NCBI GenBank assembly: GCA_046260445.1 | Contig: JBHEPF010000145.1 | Span: 12,708-76,707, forward strand | DNA length: 64,000 bases | DNA from: F2B08 sp046260445 | Lineage (GTDB): Bacteria; Actinomycetota; Actinomycetes; Actinomycetales; Dermatophilaceae | Direction of reading: 5' to 3' | In this document: one piece after another, positions 46,113-52,904 of the stretch | Layout: each line of letters opens with the position of its first letter | Numbering within the stretch: position 1 is the first letter of the stretch | Notes under the pieces: model-generated | The model's database searches: none | Seen by the model: the letters and a program-made list of their open reading frames with translations, nothing else | What the model was told of the DNA's origin: nothing | Translations under genes and position numbers: made by a program

Positions 46113-47331
46113 GCGAGTCGGCGGTCCGTCCGCCCGGGGACCCTCGTCTCGTCCGCCAGGCGACGGTCTGGAAGCAGGGCCGGCTGGCCGCCACGTTGAC
46201 CCGCAGCGAAGGCTCGGTCACCTTCGAGTACGAGACGGCCCATCTCGGGGCCGGCGGCTCGTCGGTGGCGACCACGCTGCCACTCACCGATGAGCCGGTC
46301 GTCATCACAGGCGGAGCGGTGCCGGCGTTCTTCGCCAACCTTCTCCCCGAGGGTCGGAGGCTGTCCGCGCTGCGTCGCGCGATCAAGACCAGCGCCGATG
46401 ACGAACTCGCACTTCTGCTCGCGGCAGGGTCCGACCCCGTCGGGGACGTGCAGGTGTTGGCCGCGAATCTCGACCCGCCAGCGGAGGACCCGCTGCAGGA
46501 GGAGGTCTCCGGCGGCTTCGAGGATCTCGACTTGCGGACCTGCTGGAAAGATTCGGCATCGGAGACCCGGCGGCCCTCGCCGGTGTGCACGACAAGGTGT
46601 CCGGCCGCATGCTCAGCGTCCCCCTCCTCCACGGTGGGCGAGGGCACCTGCTCAAGTTCGAGGTGCCGGAGTACCCGAAGGTGGTCGACAACGAGGCCTG
46701 CTTCCTCTCGGTCGCCCGCCGGCTGCGCCACCCCGTGGCCACGGCCGAGGCCGTCCATGACCGAGAGGGTCGAGCGGGCCTGCTCGTCTCGCGGTTCGAC
46801 AGGGTCGTGCGGAACGGGCGGCTGCGGCGGCTCGCCGTCGAGGACGGCGCCCAGCTCCTCGGTCTGTGGCCGGCCGACAAGTACGCCGTCACGAGCGAGC
46901 GACTCGCCGCCCGCGTGGGAGAGGTATGCGCCGCTCGCCTCGTCGCGCTCCGCGCGGTCCTGGTCCAGCTCACGTTCGCGTGGCTGACCGGCAACGGCGA
47001 CGTCCATGCCAAGAACATCTCCGTCGTGGCGGAGTCGGAGGAGTGGAGGGTGGCTCCGATCTACGACATCCCGAGCACCGCCCCTTACGGCGATACGACT
47101 GCAGCGCTCACACTCGGAGGTCGCCGGGAGAACCTCAGCCCCAAGGCGTTCCTCGGCTTCGCCGACGGCATCGGTCTGCCGCGGGTTGCGGCTCAACGGG
47201 CGATCGAGGAAGCGCTCGCGGCGTCGGCCTCGGTGATCGACGACATCGCTGCAGGAGCCGTCGACTTCGACCACCGGCGCAGGCAGGATCTCGTGCGCAC
47301 GCTCACGAGGCGGCGCCGCGATCTCGAATGA
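46109..47331 (+). pseudogene. hipA: HipA-like kinase toxin with a single frameshift
   Basis: HipA proteins phosphorylate glutamyl-tRNA synthetase and cause dormancy. The first frame codes the N-terminal subdomain (VRQATVWKQGRLAATL, FFANLLPEGRRLSALR, DPVGDVQVL) up to about 46533. The family continues one base out of register with DLLERFGIGDPAALAG, LLVSRFDRV, the catalytic block GNGDVHAKNISVV and APIYDIPST. Where TTCGCG (Phe-Ala) would be expected the DNA reads TTGCG, a one-base loss. The span of 1223 bases is one short of 408 codons. The remaining motifs look intact, so the break is recent, a sequencing error, or phase-variable; without repair the kinase lobe is lost. Confidence 0.85.
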
Positions 47332-47337
47332 GCGAGT

Positions 47338-48174
47338 TCAGGACCAGGTGACGCGCATGAGGTCGGCCCACAACTCGCGGCTGCCGCGGCCTGCCTCGGT
47401 GCGTTCATCGACGTCGATGTCCCCACCGCGGTTCCAGAGGGCGAGGTAGAGCTCGCGGGGCGGAGCGCTCCAGCGCACGTCCGGGTCGGTTGCGGCGTCG
47501 CGCGAGACGACCGGCGCCTCGTCCGAGACCGCCACCGTCCACACCGAGGCAGGGGCGACAGCAGGGGCGGCCGCGCCCGGGTCGGTCGCGGCGATCTCGA
47601 TCGTCAGCGGCTCGGTCGAACGCAGCGGCGACGAGCGGCGCGGGATGAACCCCCTGAGCAGCTCGTCGATCCCGTCGAGCGCGAGCTCGGGCGAGAACCA
47701 CACCTCGCGAACCTTCGGGTGCCGGCCGAGCCGGGCCCCCATGGCGTCGACGGCGTGGATCGTCGTCTCATGGCACTGCCGTCGTGCCCAGCCGTCGCGG
47801 GCGTTGGCCGTGTTCTTGAGGAAGAAGAACCCCTCCCAGTCCTCCGGCGTCTTCGAGAGCACGTCGAGCACCTCGGTCGCACCGTCGTCGAACCACTGGA
47901 GCAGGTCGGCACTCGCGCGTCCGGCGGCCTCGTGCTCGGCCGGGTCCGAGCGGACACCGCGCAGCGTGTCGGCGCACCAGCGGTGCACCATGCCCACGTG
48001 CGCGACGAGGTCGTCGACGGACCACCCGGGACATGTCGGCACGTGAGCGTCGGGAGCGCAGCTCGTCGCGTTCGCGCGCAGCACGGTGGCGGCAGCACCG
48101 ATGGCGGCGCCGTACTCGTCGAACGTCATGTCGACTCTCTTGGGGAAGGCGAGCGGGGCATACGGAGACGTCAC
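47338..48174 (-). CDS. MDMPI-fold (maleylpyruvate isomerase family) mycothiol-dependent protein
   Basis: 278 residues. The N-terminal DinB-like four-helix domain has the family pattern VPTCPGWSVDDLVAHVGMVHRW, with the metal-binding His positions continued by CHETTIHAVDA. The C-terminal MDMPI domain includes WSAPPRELYLALWNR. Such proteins use mycothiol as a thiol cofactor; the substrate is unknown. GTG 48174 is favoured because TAGCCT (48181-48186) lies 7 nt upstream; ATG 48129 (MTFDEYG) is the alternative and matches better where many relatives begin. It is divergent from nuoA2 and convergent with hipA. Confidence 0.82.
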   Translation of the reverse strand: MTSPYAPLAFPKRVDMTFDEYGAAIGAAATVLRANATSCAPDAHVPTCPGWSVDDLVAHVGMVHRWCADTLRGVRSDPAEHEAAGRASADLLQWFDDGATEVLDVLSKTPEDWEGFFFLKNTANARDGWARRQCHETTIHAVDAMGARLGRHPKVREVWFSPELALDGIDELLRGFIPRRSSPLRSTEPLTIEIAATDPGAAAPAVAPASVWTVAVSDEAPVVSRDAATDPDVRWSAPPRELYLALWNRGGDIDVDERTEAGRGSRELWADLMRVTWS

Positions 48175-48180
48175 GGTCCC

Positions 48181-48186
48181 AGGCTA
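48181..48186 (-). promoter_or_regulatory. -10 box of the MDMPI-family gene, leaderless
   Basis: TAGCCT on the minus strand ends 7 nt before GTG 48174. Together with the nuoA2 box it packs two divergent leaderless starts into about 40 bp. Confidence 0.45.
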
Positions 48187-48202
48187 CGGCGGCGGTGCGA
48201 GA

Positions 48203-48208
48203 TACGCT
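48203..48208 (+). promoter_or_regulatory. -10 box of nuoA2, leaderless
   Basis: TACGCT ends 7 nt before GTG 48215. It marks the start of the second nuo transcription unit. Confidence 0.5.
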
Positions 48209-48214
48209 GGGCCC

Positions 48215-48574
48215 GTGTCGGCATACGTCATCGTTGCGTCGGTGACCCTCGCGGGGGTGCTGCTCTTCGTGCTCGCGATGGGCGCCCGCTCCCTCGTCGC
48301 GCCGCGGGTCGGCCGACCGGTCACGTTGACCACCTACGAGTCCGGGGTCGACCCCATCGGGGAGGGCTGGGCCCAGACCCAGGTGCGCTACTTCGTGTAC
48401 GCCTTCCTCTACGTCATCTTCGCCGTCGACGCGGTCTATCTCTTCCCGTGGGCGCTCGTCCTCGCCGACCCTGCTCTCGGGGCGGTCTCCCTCGTCGAGG
48501 TCGCGATCTTCATCGGCATCATCGCCATCGGGCTGCTGCACGCCGCCCGACGCGGCCTGTTGAGGTGGGTGTGA
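48215..48574 (+). CDS. nuoA2: Complex I-like subunit A, second copy
   Basis: 119-residue, three-helix NuoA paralogue. The conserved loop YECG reads YESG, so the quinone-cavity Cys is replaced, and the acidic pair FDVE reads FAVD (69-72), losing the first Asp. These residues are otherwise strongly conserved and are intact in NuoA of the first cluster. The start is GTG after a TACGCT box. The stop shares a base with the nuoB2 ATG. Confidence 0.88.
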   Translation: MSAYVIVASVTLAGVLLFVLAMGARSLVAPRVGRPVTLTTYESGVDPIGEGWAQTQVRYFVYAFLYVIFAVDAVYLFPWALVLADPALGAVSLVEVAIFIGIIAIGLLHAARRGLLRWV

Positions 48575-49158
48575 TGCGAACCGCCCTCGGGATGCCTCGC
48601 GTGGGCTCACCCACCGTCGGCATCGTGGCAGAGCACGCCCCGACCCCGCTCAAGGTCGTCCTCAACTGGGGCCGGCGCTACTCGCTCTGGGTGTTCAACT
48701 TCGGGCTCGCCTGCTGCGCCATCGAGTTCATCGCCGCGTCCATGGCGCGGCACGACTTCATCCGGCTCGGCGTCATCCCCTTCGCACCCGGCCCGCGCCA
48801 GGCCGACCTCATGGTCGTCTCCGGGACGGTGACCGACAAGATGGCTCCCGCGATCCGTCGTCTCTACGACCAGATGCCCGAGCCGAAGTACGTCATCTCC
48901 TTCGGCGCCTGCTCCAACTCCGGTGGTCCGTACTGGGACTCGTACTCCGTCACCAAAGGCGTCGACACGATCATCCCGGTCGATGTGTATGTGCCCGGCT
49001 GCCCACCCCGTCCGGAGGCGCTCCTGCAAGGGATCATCAAGCTGCAGGAGAAGATCGCCGGCGAGTCGACCGGCGAGTCGATCCGCCGCCGATACGCGGG
49101 GCACCGGCTCGCGACCTCCGCGGACCTCACCCGAGGGCTCATCGGGCCGCCCGGCTGA
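48574..49158 (+). CDS. nuoB2: Complex I-like subunit B, second copy
   Basis: 194 residues with the complete N2 cluster ligand set: Cys47, Cys48, Cys113 and Cys143 (GLACCAIE, GACSNSGG, PGCPPRP). The terminal cluster can therefore form. NuoB normally works only with NuoD, which this cluster lacks. The C-terminus lacks the His-rich tail of NuoB1. It shares a base with nuoA2 and is followed by a broken membrane gene, then nuoC2. Confidence 0.93.
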   Translation: MRTALGMPRVGSPTVGIVAEHAPTPLKVVLNWGRRYSLWVFNFGLACCAIEFIAASMARHDFIRLGVIPFAPGPRQADLMVVSGTVTDKMAPAIRRLYDQMPEPKYVISFGACSNSGGPYWDSYSVTKGVDTIIPVDVYVPGCPPRPEALLQGIIKLQEKIAGESTGESIRRRYAGHRLATSADLTRGLIGPPG

Positions 49159-49809
49159 GCCGATGCGTCCCTGCAGGGCAGGGACCGCCGCAACATCATC
49201 ATCCCGGCGGCCCCGGCGGGCCTGCTCGTCGGCCTCCTCATCCCGATCCAGGTCTTCTTCAACCACCGACTCGGACTGAACCGTCACCTCGCCGCCGGTG
49301 CGACCCTGCTGGTGAGCATCGGCGTCGTCGCGGGTCTCCTCTGGCATGCCGGCGACCAGATCGTGTGCGGTGTCGCCGAGCTCGTGGACACGACTGCGAT
49401 CGAGCTCGACACCCTCCGTGACTGGGTCGACGACTCGGCGCTGCCGATCGGGGCGAGCTCGCGCAGGTGGGTCCTCGGGCTGCCGTTCGTCATCCCGATC
49501 GTGGCGCTCACCTTCATCCCCTGTTTCGTCCCGCGTCTGTTTCGTCCCGCGTCGGAGTCGTCATCTCCGGTGTCCTCGTCGTCCTCGTCGTCCTTGTCGC
49601 CCTCGTCGTCCTCGTCGCCCTCTTCGCCGTCCCGGTCCTGGCCCTGGCCAACACGGTCGGCAAGTACCTCACCGGCCGGAACCCGTTTCCCGTGCTCGAC
49701 TCCGGTGGCTCGGCCCTCACCGACCCACCGCGCAAGCTCGTGGCTGGCCGCGGCGGGCTTCCACGAGAACGCCGACGAGTTCCGCAAGGACGACGACGCC
49801 GAGGACTAG
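49159..49809 (+). pseudogene. Broken membrane-protein gene between nuoB2 and nuoC2
   Basis: Three protein-like stretches follow one another in alternating frames: hydrophobic NIIIPAAPAGLLVGLL through LPFVIPIVALTFIP (frame of 49312), then a strongly hydrophobic Val/Leu helix from about 49551 and NTVGKYLTGRNPFPVL (one base earlier in phase), then FHENADEFRKDDDAED ending at 49809 in the first frame again. No start codon begins the first frame. A perfect 16-bp tandem duplication at 49521-49552 lies at the first frame change. The simplest reading is a dead gene for a small membrane protein of about 200 residues. I do not recognise the family. Confidence 0.55.
49521..49552. repeat. 16-bp perfect tandem duplication
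   Basis: Two adjacent copies of CTGTTTCGTCCCGCGT. The length is not a multiple of three and it coincides with the first frame change in the broken membrane gene, so it likely contributed to the break. Confidence 0.88.
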
Positions 49810-49902
49810 CCGGAGTCCAGCCACCCACGAGGCAGGGGGCTTTCCGGCGGAGGACCTTCCTCCCCGCGGACCTGCTTCCCGTCCGGTCGTGTCCCCACGG
49901 GC

Positions 49903-49908
49903 TAGGCT
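49903..49908 (+). promoter_or_regulatory. -10 box of nuoC2, leaderless
   Basis: TAGGCT ends 7 nt before GTG 49915, identical to the boxes of menC and mtr. It suggests that nuoC2 onward has its own promoter, downstream of the broken gene. Confidence 0.5.
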
Positions 49909-49914
49909 GCCAGC

Positions 49915-50436
49915 GTGGCAGAGGACCTCACCCGTGACGTCGCGCCGGAGGAGTGGCGTGCCCGGGTCGCGGACGCTGTGACGGACGGGTTCACCTTCGT
50001 CGACTGGCTCACCGCGGTCGACCGCACCTACCTCGAGGAGCCCGGCGTCGACGTCGTCGCCCGCCTCCTCGACGTGAGCACCCCCGGCGCTGCCCAGGGG
50101 CTTCGTCTCACGACCTTCGTCCCCGACGGCGGCACGCTCGAGAGCCTCACCCCGGTGGTCGCCGGGTTCGCGTGGCACGAGCGGGAGACGTTCGAGATGT
50201 TCGGCCTCCACTTCGAGGGCTTCGACGACGGCACCGACCTGGGGCTGCGGCCGCTCCTGCTCCCCGAGGGCTTCGAGGGCCATCCGCTCCGCAAGGAGTT
50301 CCAGCTCGCCGCCCGGGCCTCGAAGGCGTGGCCCGGCGGCAAGGAGCCCGGTGAGGGCCACGAGTCGGTCCGGTCGCCGAGTCGGCGCCGCGTCCAGGCG
50401 CCGGGCGTCCCACCGCCGGACTGGGGCCCGCGATGA
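49915..50436 (+). CDS. nuoC2: Complex I-like subunit C, second copy
   Basis: 173 residues. The NuoC signature is present: FAWHERETFEMFGLHFEG, LLLPEGFEGHPLRKEF. It is shorter than NuoC1 (242) and not fused to a NuoD domain. GTG 49915 follows a TAGGCT box by 7 nt. The stop overlaps the ATG of nuoH2 by 4 bp, leaving no space for a nuoD2, which normally sits exactly here. Confidence 0.88.
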   Translation: MAEDLTRDVAPEEWRARVADAVTDGFTFVDWLTAVDRTYLEEPGVDVVARLLDVSTPGAAQGLRLTTFVPDGGTLESLTPVVAGFAWHERETFEMFGLHFEGFDDGTDLGLRPLLLPEGFEGHPLRKEFQLAARASKAWPGGKEPGEGHESVRSPSRRRVQAPGVPPPDWGPR

Positions 50437-51401
50437 CGTCCCTCGACCTGACCGTCCTCGAGGTCGTCCTCCGCAGCGCGGCCGTCCTCGCGGCCTTCCT
50501 CACCCTGCCCCTGCTCGTCGGCCAGCTCGAGCACAAGGTCATGGGCCACATGCAGGGCCGGCTCGGGCCCATGTACGCGGGCGGCTTCCACGGCTGGGCC
50601 CAGCTCATCGCCGACGGGGTGAAGTTCATCCAGAAGGAGGACCTCACCCCTGCCGCGGCCGACCGCCGGCTCTTCCGGATCGCCCCCGCGCTCGCGCTCG
50701 TGCCCTACCTCGTCGCGATGGCCGTCGTCCCGGTCCATCCCGGCTGGGTCGCAGCGGACGTCCCGGCGAGCGCGCTCTTCGTCCTCGTCGCGAGTGGCGT
50801 GAGCATCCTCGGGATGCTCGTCGGCGGCTGGGCGAGCGCGAACAAGTACTCCCTCATCGGTGGGATGCGCTCGGCCGCCCAGCTGCTGGCCTACGAGCTG
50901 CCTCTCGTCCTGGCAGTCGCGTCGGTCTGCCTCGCGGCCGGCACCCTGAGCCTCACCGGGATCATCGAGGCCTGGTCCCCGATCTGGCTGCTCTGGCAGC
51001 TCCCTGCGGCCCTCGTCTTCCTCGTGGCGGCCGTGGCCGAGCTCAACCGGCCCCCGTTCGACGCGCCGATCGCGGACGCCGAGATCGTCATGGGCCCGTT
51101 CACCGAGTACGGCGGGCTGCGCTTCGCCTTCTTCCTCCTCGCGGAGTACGCCGGCATCGTCCTGTTCTCAGTGCTGTTCGCCGTGCTCTTCCTCGGGGGC
51201 TGGCGAGGACCGGCGAGCGAGTGGACCGGCTGGCTCTGGACGGTCGTCAAGTCCTTCCCCATCGCCTTCCTCATCATCTGGATGCGCGTGTCGTGGCCGC
51301 GCGTGCGCGAGGACCAGCTCCAGCGGCTCGCGTGGCTCGGCCTCGTGCCGGTCGCGCTCGCGCAGCTCGCGCTCACGGCCGTGGTGGTGGTTCTCCGATG
51401 A
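50433..51401 (+). CDS. nuoH2: Complex I-like subunit H, second copy
   Basis: 322-residue membrane protein with eight helices. Family blocks are MQGRLGPMYAGGF, QLIADGVKFIQKED, ELNRPPFDAPIADAEIVMG and FTEYGGLRFAFFLLAEY. Compared with NuoH1, the acidic loop is altered (PIADAEIV for LAEGEGEIV), and the polar C-terminal tail is absent. It overlaps nuoC2 and nuoI2 by 4 bp each. Confidence 0.92.
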   Translation: MTSLDLTVLEVVLRSAAVLAAFLTLPLLVGQLEHKVMGHMQGRLGPMYAGGFHGWAQLIADGVKFIQKEDLTPAAADRRLFRIAPALALVPYLVAMAVVPVHPGWVAADVPASALFVLVASGVSILGMLVGGWASANKYSLIGGMRSAAQLLAYELPLVLAVASVCLAAGTLSLTGIIEAWSPIWLLWQLPAALVFLVAAVAELNRPPFDAPIADAEIVMGPFTEYGGLRFAFFLLAEYAGIVLFSVLFAVLFLGGWRGPASEWTGWLWTVVKSFPIAFLIIWMRVSWPRVREDQLQRLAWLGLVPVALAQLALTAVVVVLR

Positions 51402-52033
51402 GCACGCCGCGCAAGGACTCCCGCAACCCGTTCAGCGCGGCCCGCGGCCTGCTCTCCGGCATGGCGACGACCGCCAAGACGATGACGCGACCGGCGCATA
51501 CCCAGCAGTACCCCGACGAGCGCCCGAGCCTGCCGCCCCGGTCCCGCGGCGTCATCGCCCTGCGTGAGGAGAACTGCACGAGCTGCATGCTCTGCGCACG
51601 GGAGTGCCCGGACTGGTGCATCTACATCGACAGTCACAAGGAGACGATCCCGGCCGGTCCGGAGGGCGGCCGGGACCGGCAGCGCAACGTCCTCGACCGC
51701 TTCGCGATCGACTTCTCACTCTGTATGTACTGCGGGATCTGCATCGAGGTCTGCCCGTTCGACGCGTTGTTCTGGAGCCCCCAGTTCGAGTATGCGGAGG
51801 TCGACATCCGCGACCTTCTCCACGAGAAGGGCCGGTTGGGGGAGTGGATGGCGACCGTTCCCGCGCCGCCGGCGCTCGACGAGCGCGCGGCCGACCCGGC
51901 CGAGGTCGCCTCCGCGAACAAGCCGCCGCGAGCTGCCCGCGAGCCGCGCCCCGCCCGACCCGGGGCGCGCACGCCGACCACGCCCCCTCCGACCACACCC
52001 CCTCCGACCACACCCACGGAGGCTGAGGAGTGA
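51398..52033 (+). CDS. nuoI2: Complex I-like subunit I, second copy
   Basis: 211 residues with both [4Fe-4S] motifs intact: Cys60, Cys63, Cys66, Cys70 and Cys109, Cys112, Cys115, Cys119. With no NuoG2 or NuoF2 encoded, these clusters would be the entry point for electrons, for example from ferredoxin. The C-terminus is a Thr-Pro repeat (TPTTPPPTTPPPTTPT) created by a 15-bp tandem duplication. The gene overlaps nuoH2 and nuoJ2 by 4 bp. Confidence 0.92.
   Translation: MSTPRKDSRNPFSAARGLLSGMATTAKTMTRPAHTQQYPDERPSLPPRSRGVIALREENCTSCMLCARECPDWCIYIDSHKETIPAGPEGGRDRQRNVLDRFAIDFSLCMYCGICIEVCPFDALFWSPQFEYAEVDIRDLLHEKGRLGEWMATVPAPPALDERAADPAEVASANKPPRAAREPRPARPGARTPTTPPPTTPPPTTPTEAEE
51983..52012. repeat. 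15-bp perfect tandem duplication in the nuoI2 tail
   Basis: Two adjacent copies of CCCCCTCCGACCACA, in frame, encode the repeated Pro-Thr-Thr-Pro-Pro tail of NuoI2. Confidence 0.85.
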
Positions 52034-52554
52034 CGACGCTCGATCTCCTCTTCGCGGGCTTCGGCTTCGTGGCGGTGCTCGCCGGTCTCCTGGCGGTGAC
52101 GACGAGCCGGGTCATCCATGCGGCGCTCTGGCTCGTCGTCGCCCTCGGAGCCCTCGCCGGGTGTTTCCTCGTCCTCGGAGCAGAGTTCATCGCCCTGGTC
52201 CAGGTCCTCATCTACGTCGGCGCCATCGTCGTCCTCGTCCTCTTCGCACTCATGCTCACGCGCAGCCCGGTCGGGCCGCAGGACGAGGCGAGCGTCGGAT
52301 CGCGCCGCAAGGTCCTCGCGGCCGCCGTCGGGGCCGGTGCCGCAGCCCTGCTCCTTGCCGTTCTGGTCCCGGTCGCGACCGTCCTGCCCGAGCGGACCGT
52401 CACGAGCACCGAGGTCATGGCTCGCGACCTCTTCGGCATCTGGGTCTGGCCCTTCGAGCTGCTCTCCCTGCTCCTCCTCAGCGCCCTCATCGCCGCCTTC
52501 GCCGTCTCCCGGATGGGCGGGCCCGTGGGAATCACCAGGGAGGGCTCGTCATGA
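52030..52554 (+). CDS. nuoJ2: Complex I-like subunit J, second copy
   Basis: 174-residue, five-helix membrane protein with the NuoJ block LVQVLIYVGAIVVLVLFALML. It lacks the long polar tail of NuoJ1, so it is close to the minimal family length. GTG start overlaps nuoI2; stop overlaps nuoK2. Confidence 0.9.
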   Translation: MTTLDLLFAGFGFVAVLAGLLAVTTSRVIHAALWLVVALGALAGCFLVLGAEFIALVQVLIYVGAIVVLVLFALMLTRSPVGPQDEASVGSRRKVLAAAVGAGAAALLLAVLVPVATVLPERTVTSTEVMARDLFGIWVWPFELLSLLLLSALIAAFAVSRMGGPVGITREGSS

Positions 52555-52904
52555 GCCTCGCCGGCCCCTATGTCCTCGCCGCGCTCCTCGTGGGCATCGG
52601 CCTTTACGGCGCGCTCTCGCGGCGCAACGCCGTCCTCATGCTCATCGGGGTCGAGCTCGTCCTCGGCGGGGCGCTCGTCCTCCTCGTCTCCACGGCGGCG
52701 GCGGCGGGCGACCAGTGGAGCGGCGGGACGATCCTCTCGCTCTTCGTCATCACGATCGCCGCCGCCGAGGTCGCCCTCGCACTCGCGGTCATCCTCGCCG
52801 CGTTCCGGATGCGCGGCCGGATCGACCTCGTCGAGGGCGAGACCGGGTCCGACAGTGAGTCCATGAGCCGTGTCTCCGGGGGCCCCGTGGCGGGTGAGCG
52901 ATGA
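52551..52904 (+). CDS. nuoK2: Complex I-like subunit K, second copy
   Basis: 117 residues, three helices. The two membrane glutamates of the family are kept in LMLIGVELVLGGALVLL and ITIAAAEVALALAVILA. A polar C-terminal tail of about 25 residues is extra compared with NuoK1. It overlaps nuoJ2 and nuoL2 by 4 bp. Confidence 0.92.
   Translation: MSLAGPYVLAALLVGIGLYGALSRRNAVLMLIGVELVLGGALVLLVSTAAAAGDQWSGGTILSLFVITIAAAEVALALAVILAAFRMRGRIDLVEGETGSDSESMSRVSGGPVAGER

Noticed and set aside
46525..46540. Programmed ribosomal frameshift in hipA
   Set aside because: No slippery heptamer or downstream structure is apparent; a one-base loss is simpler. Kept as a frameshifted pseudogene.
49560..49640. CRISPR- or satellite-like GTC/CTC repeats
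   Set aside because: The run is coding-type Val/Leu repetition for a membrane helix, with no spacer structure.
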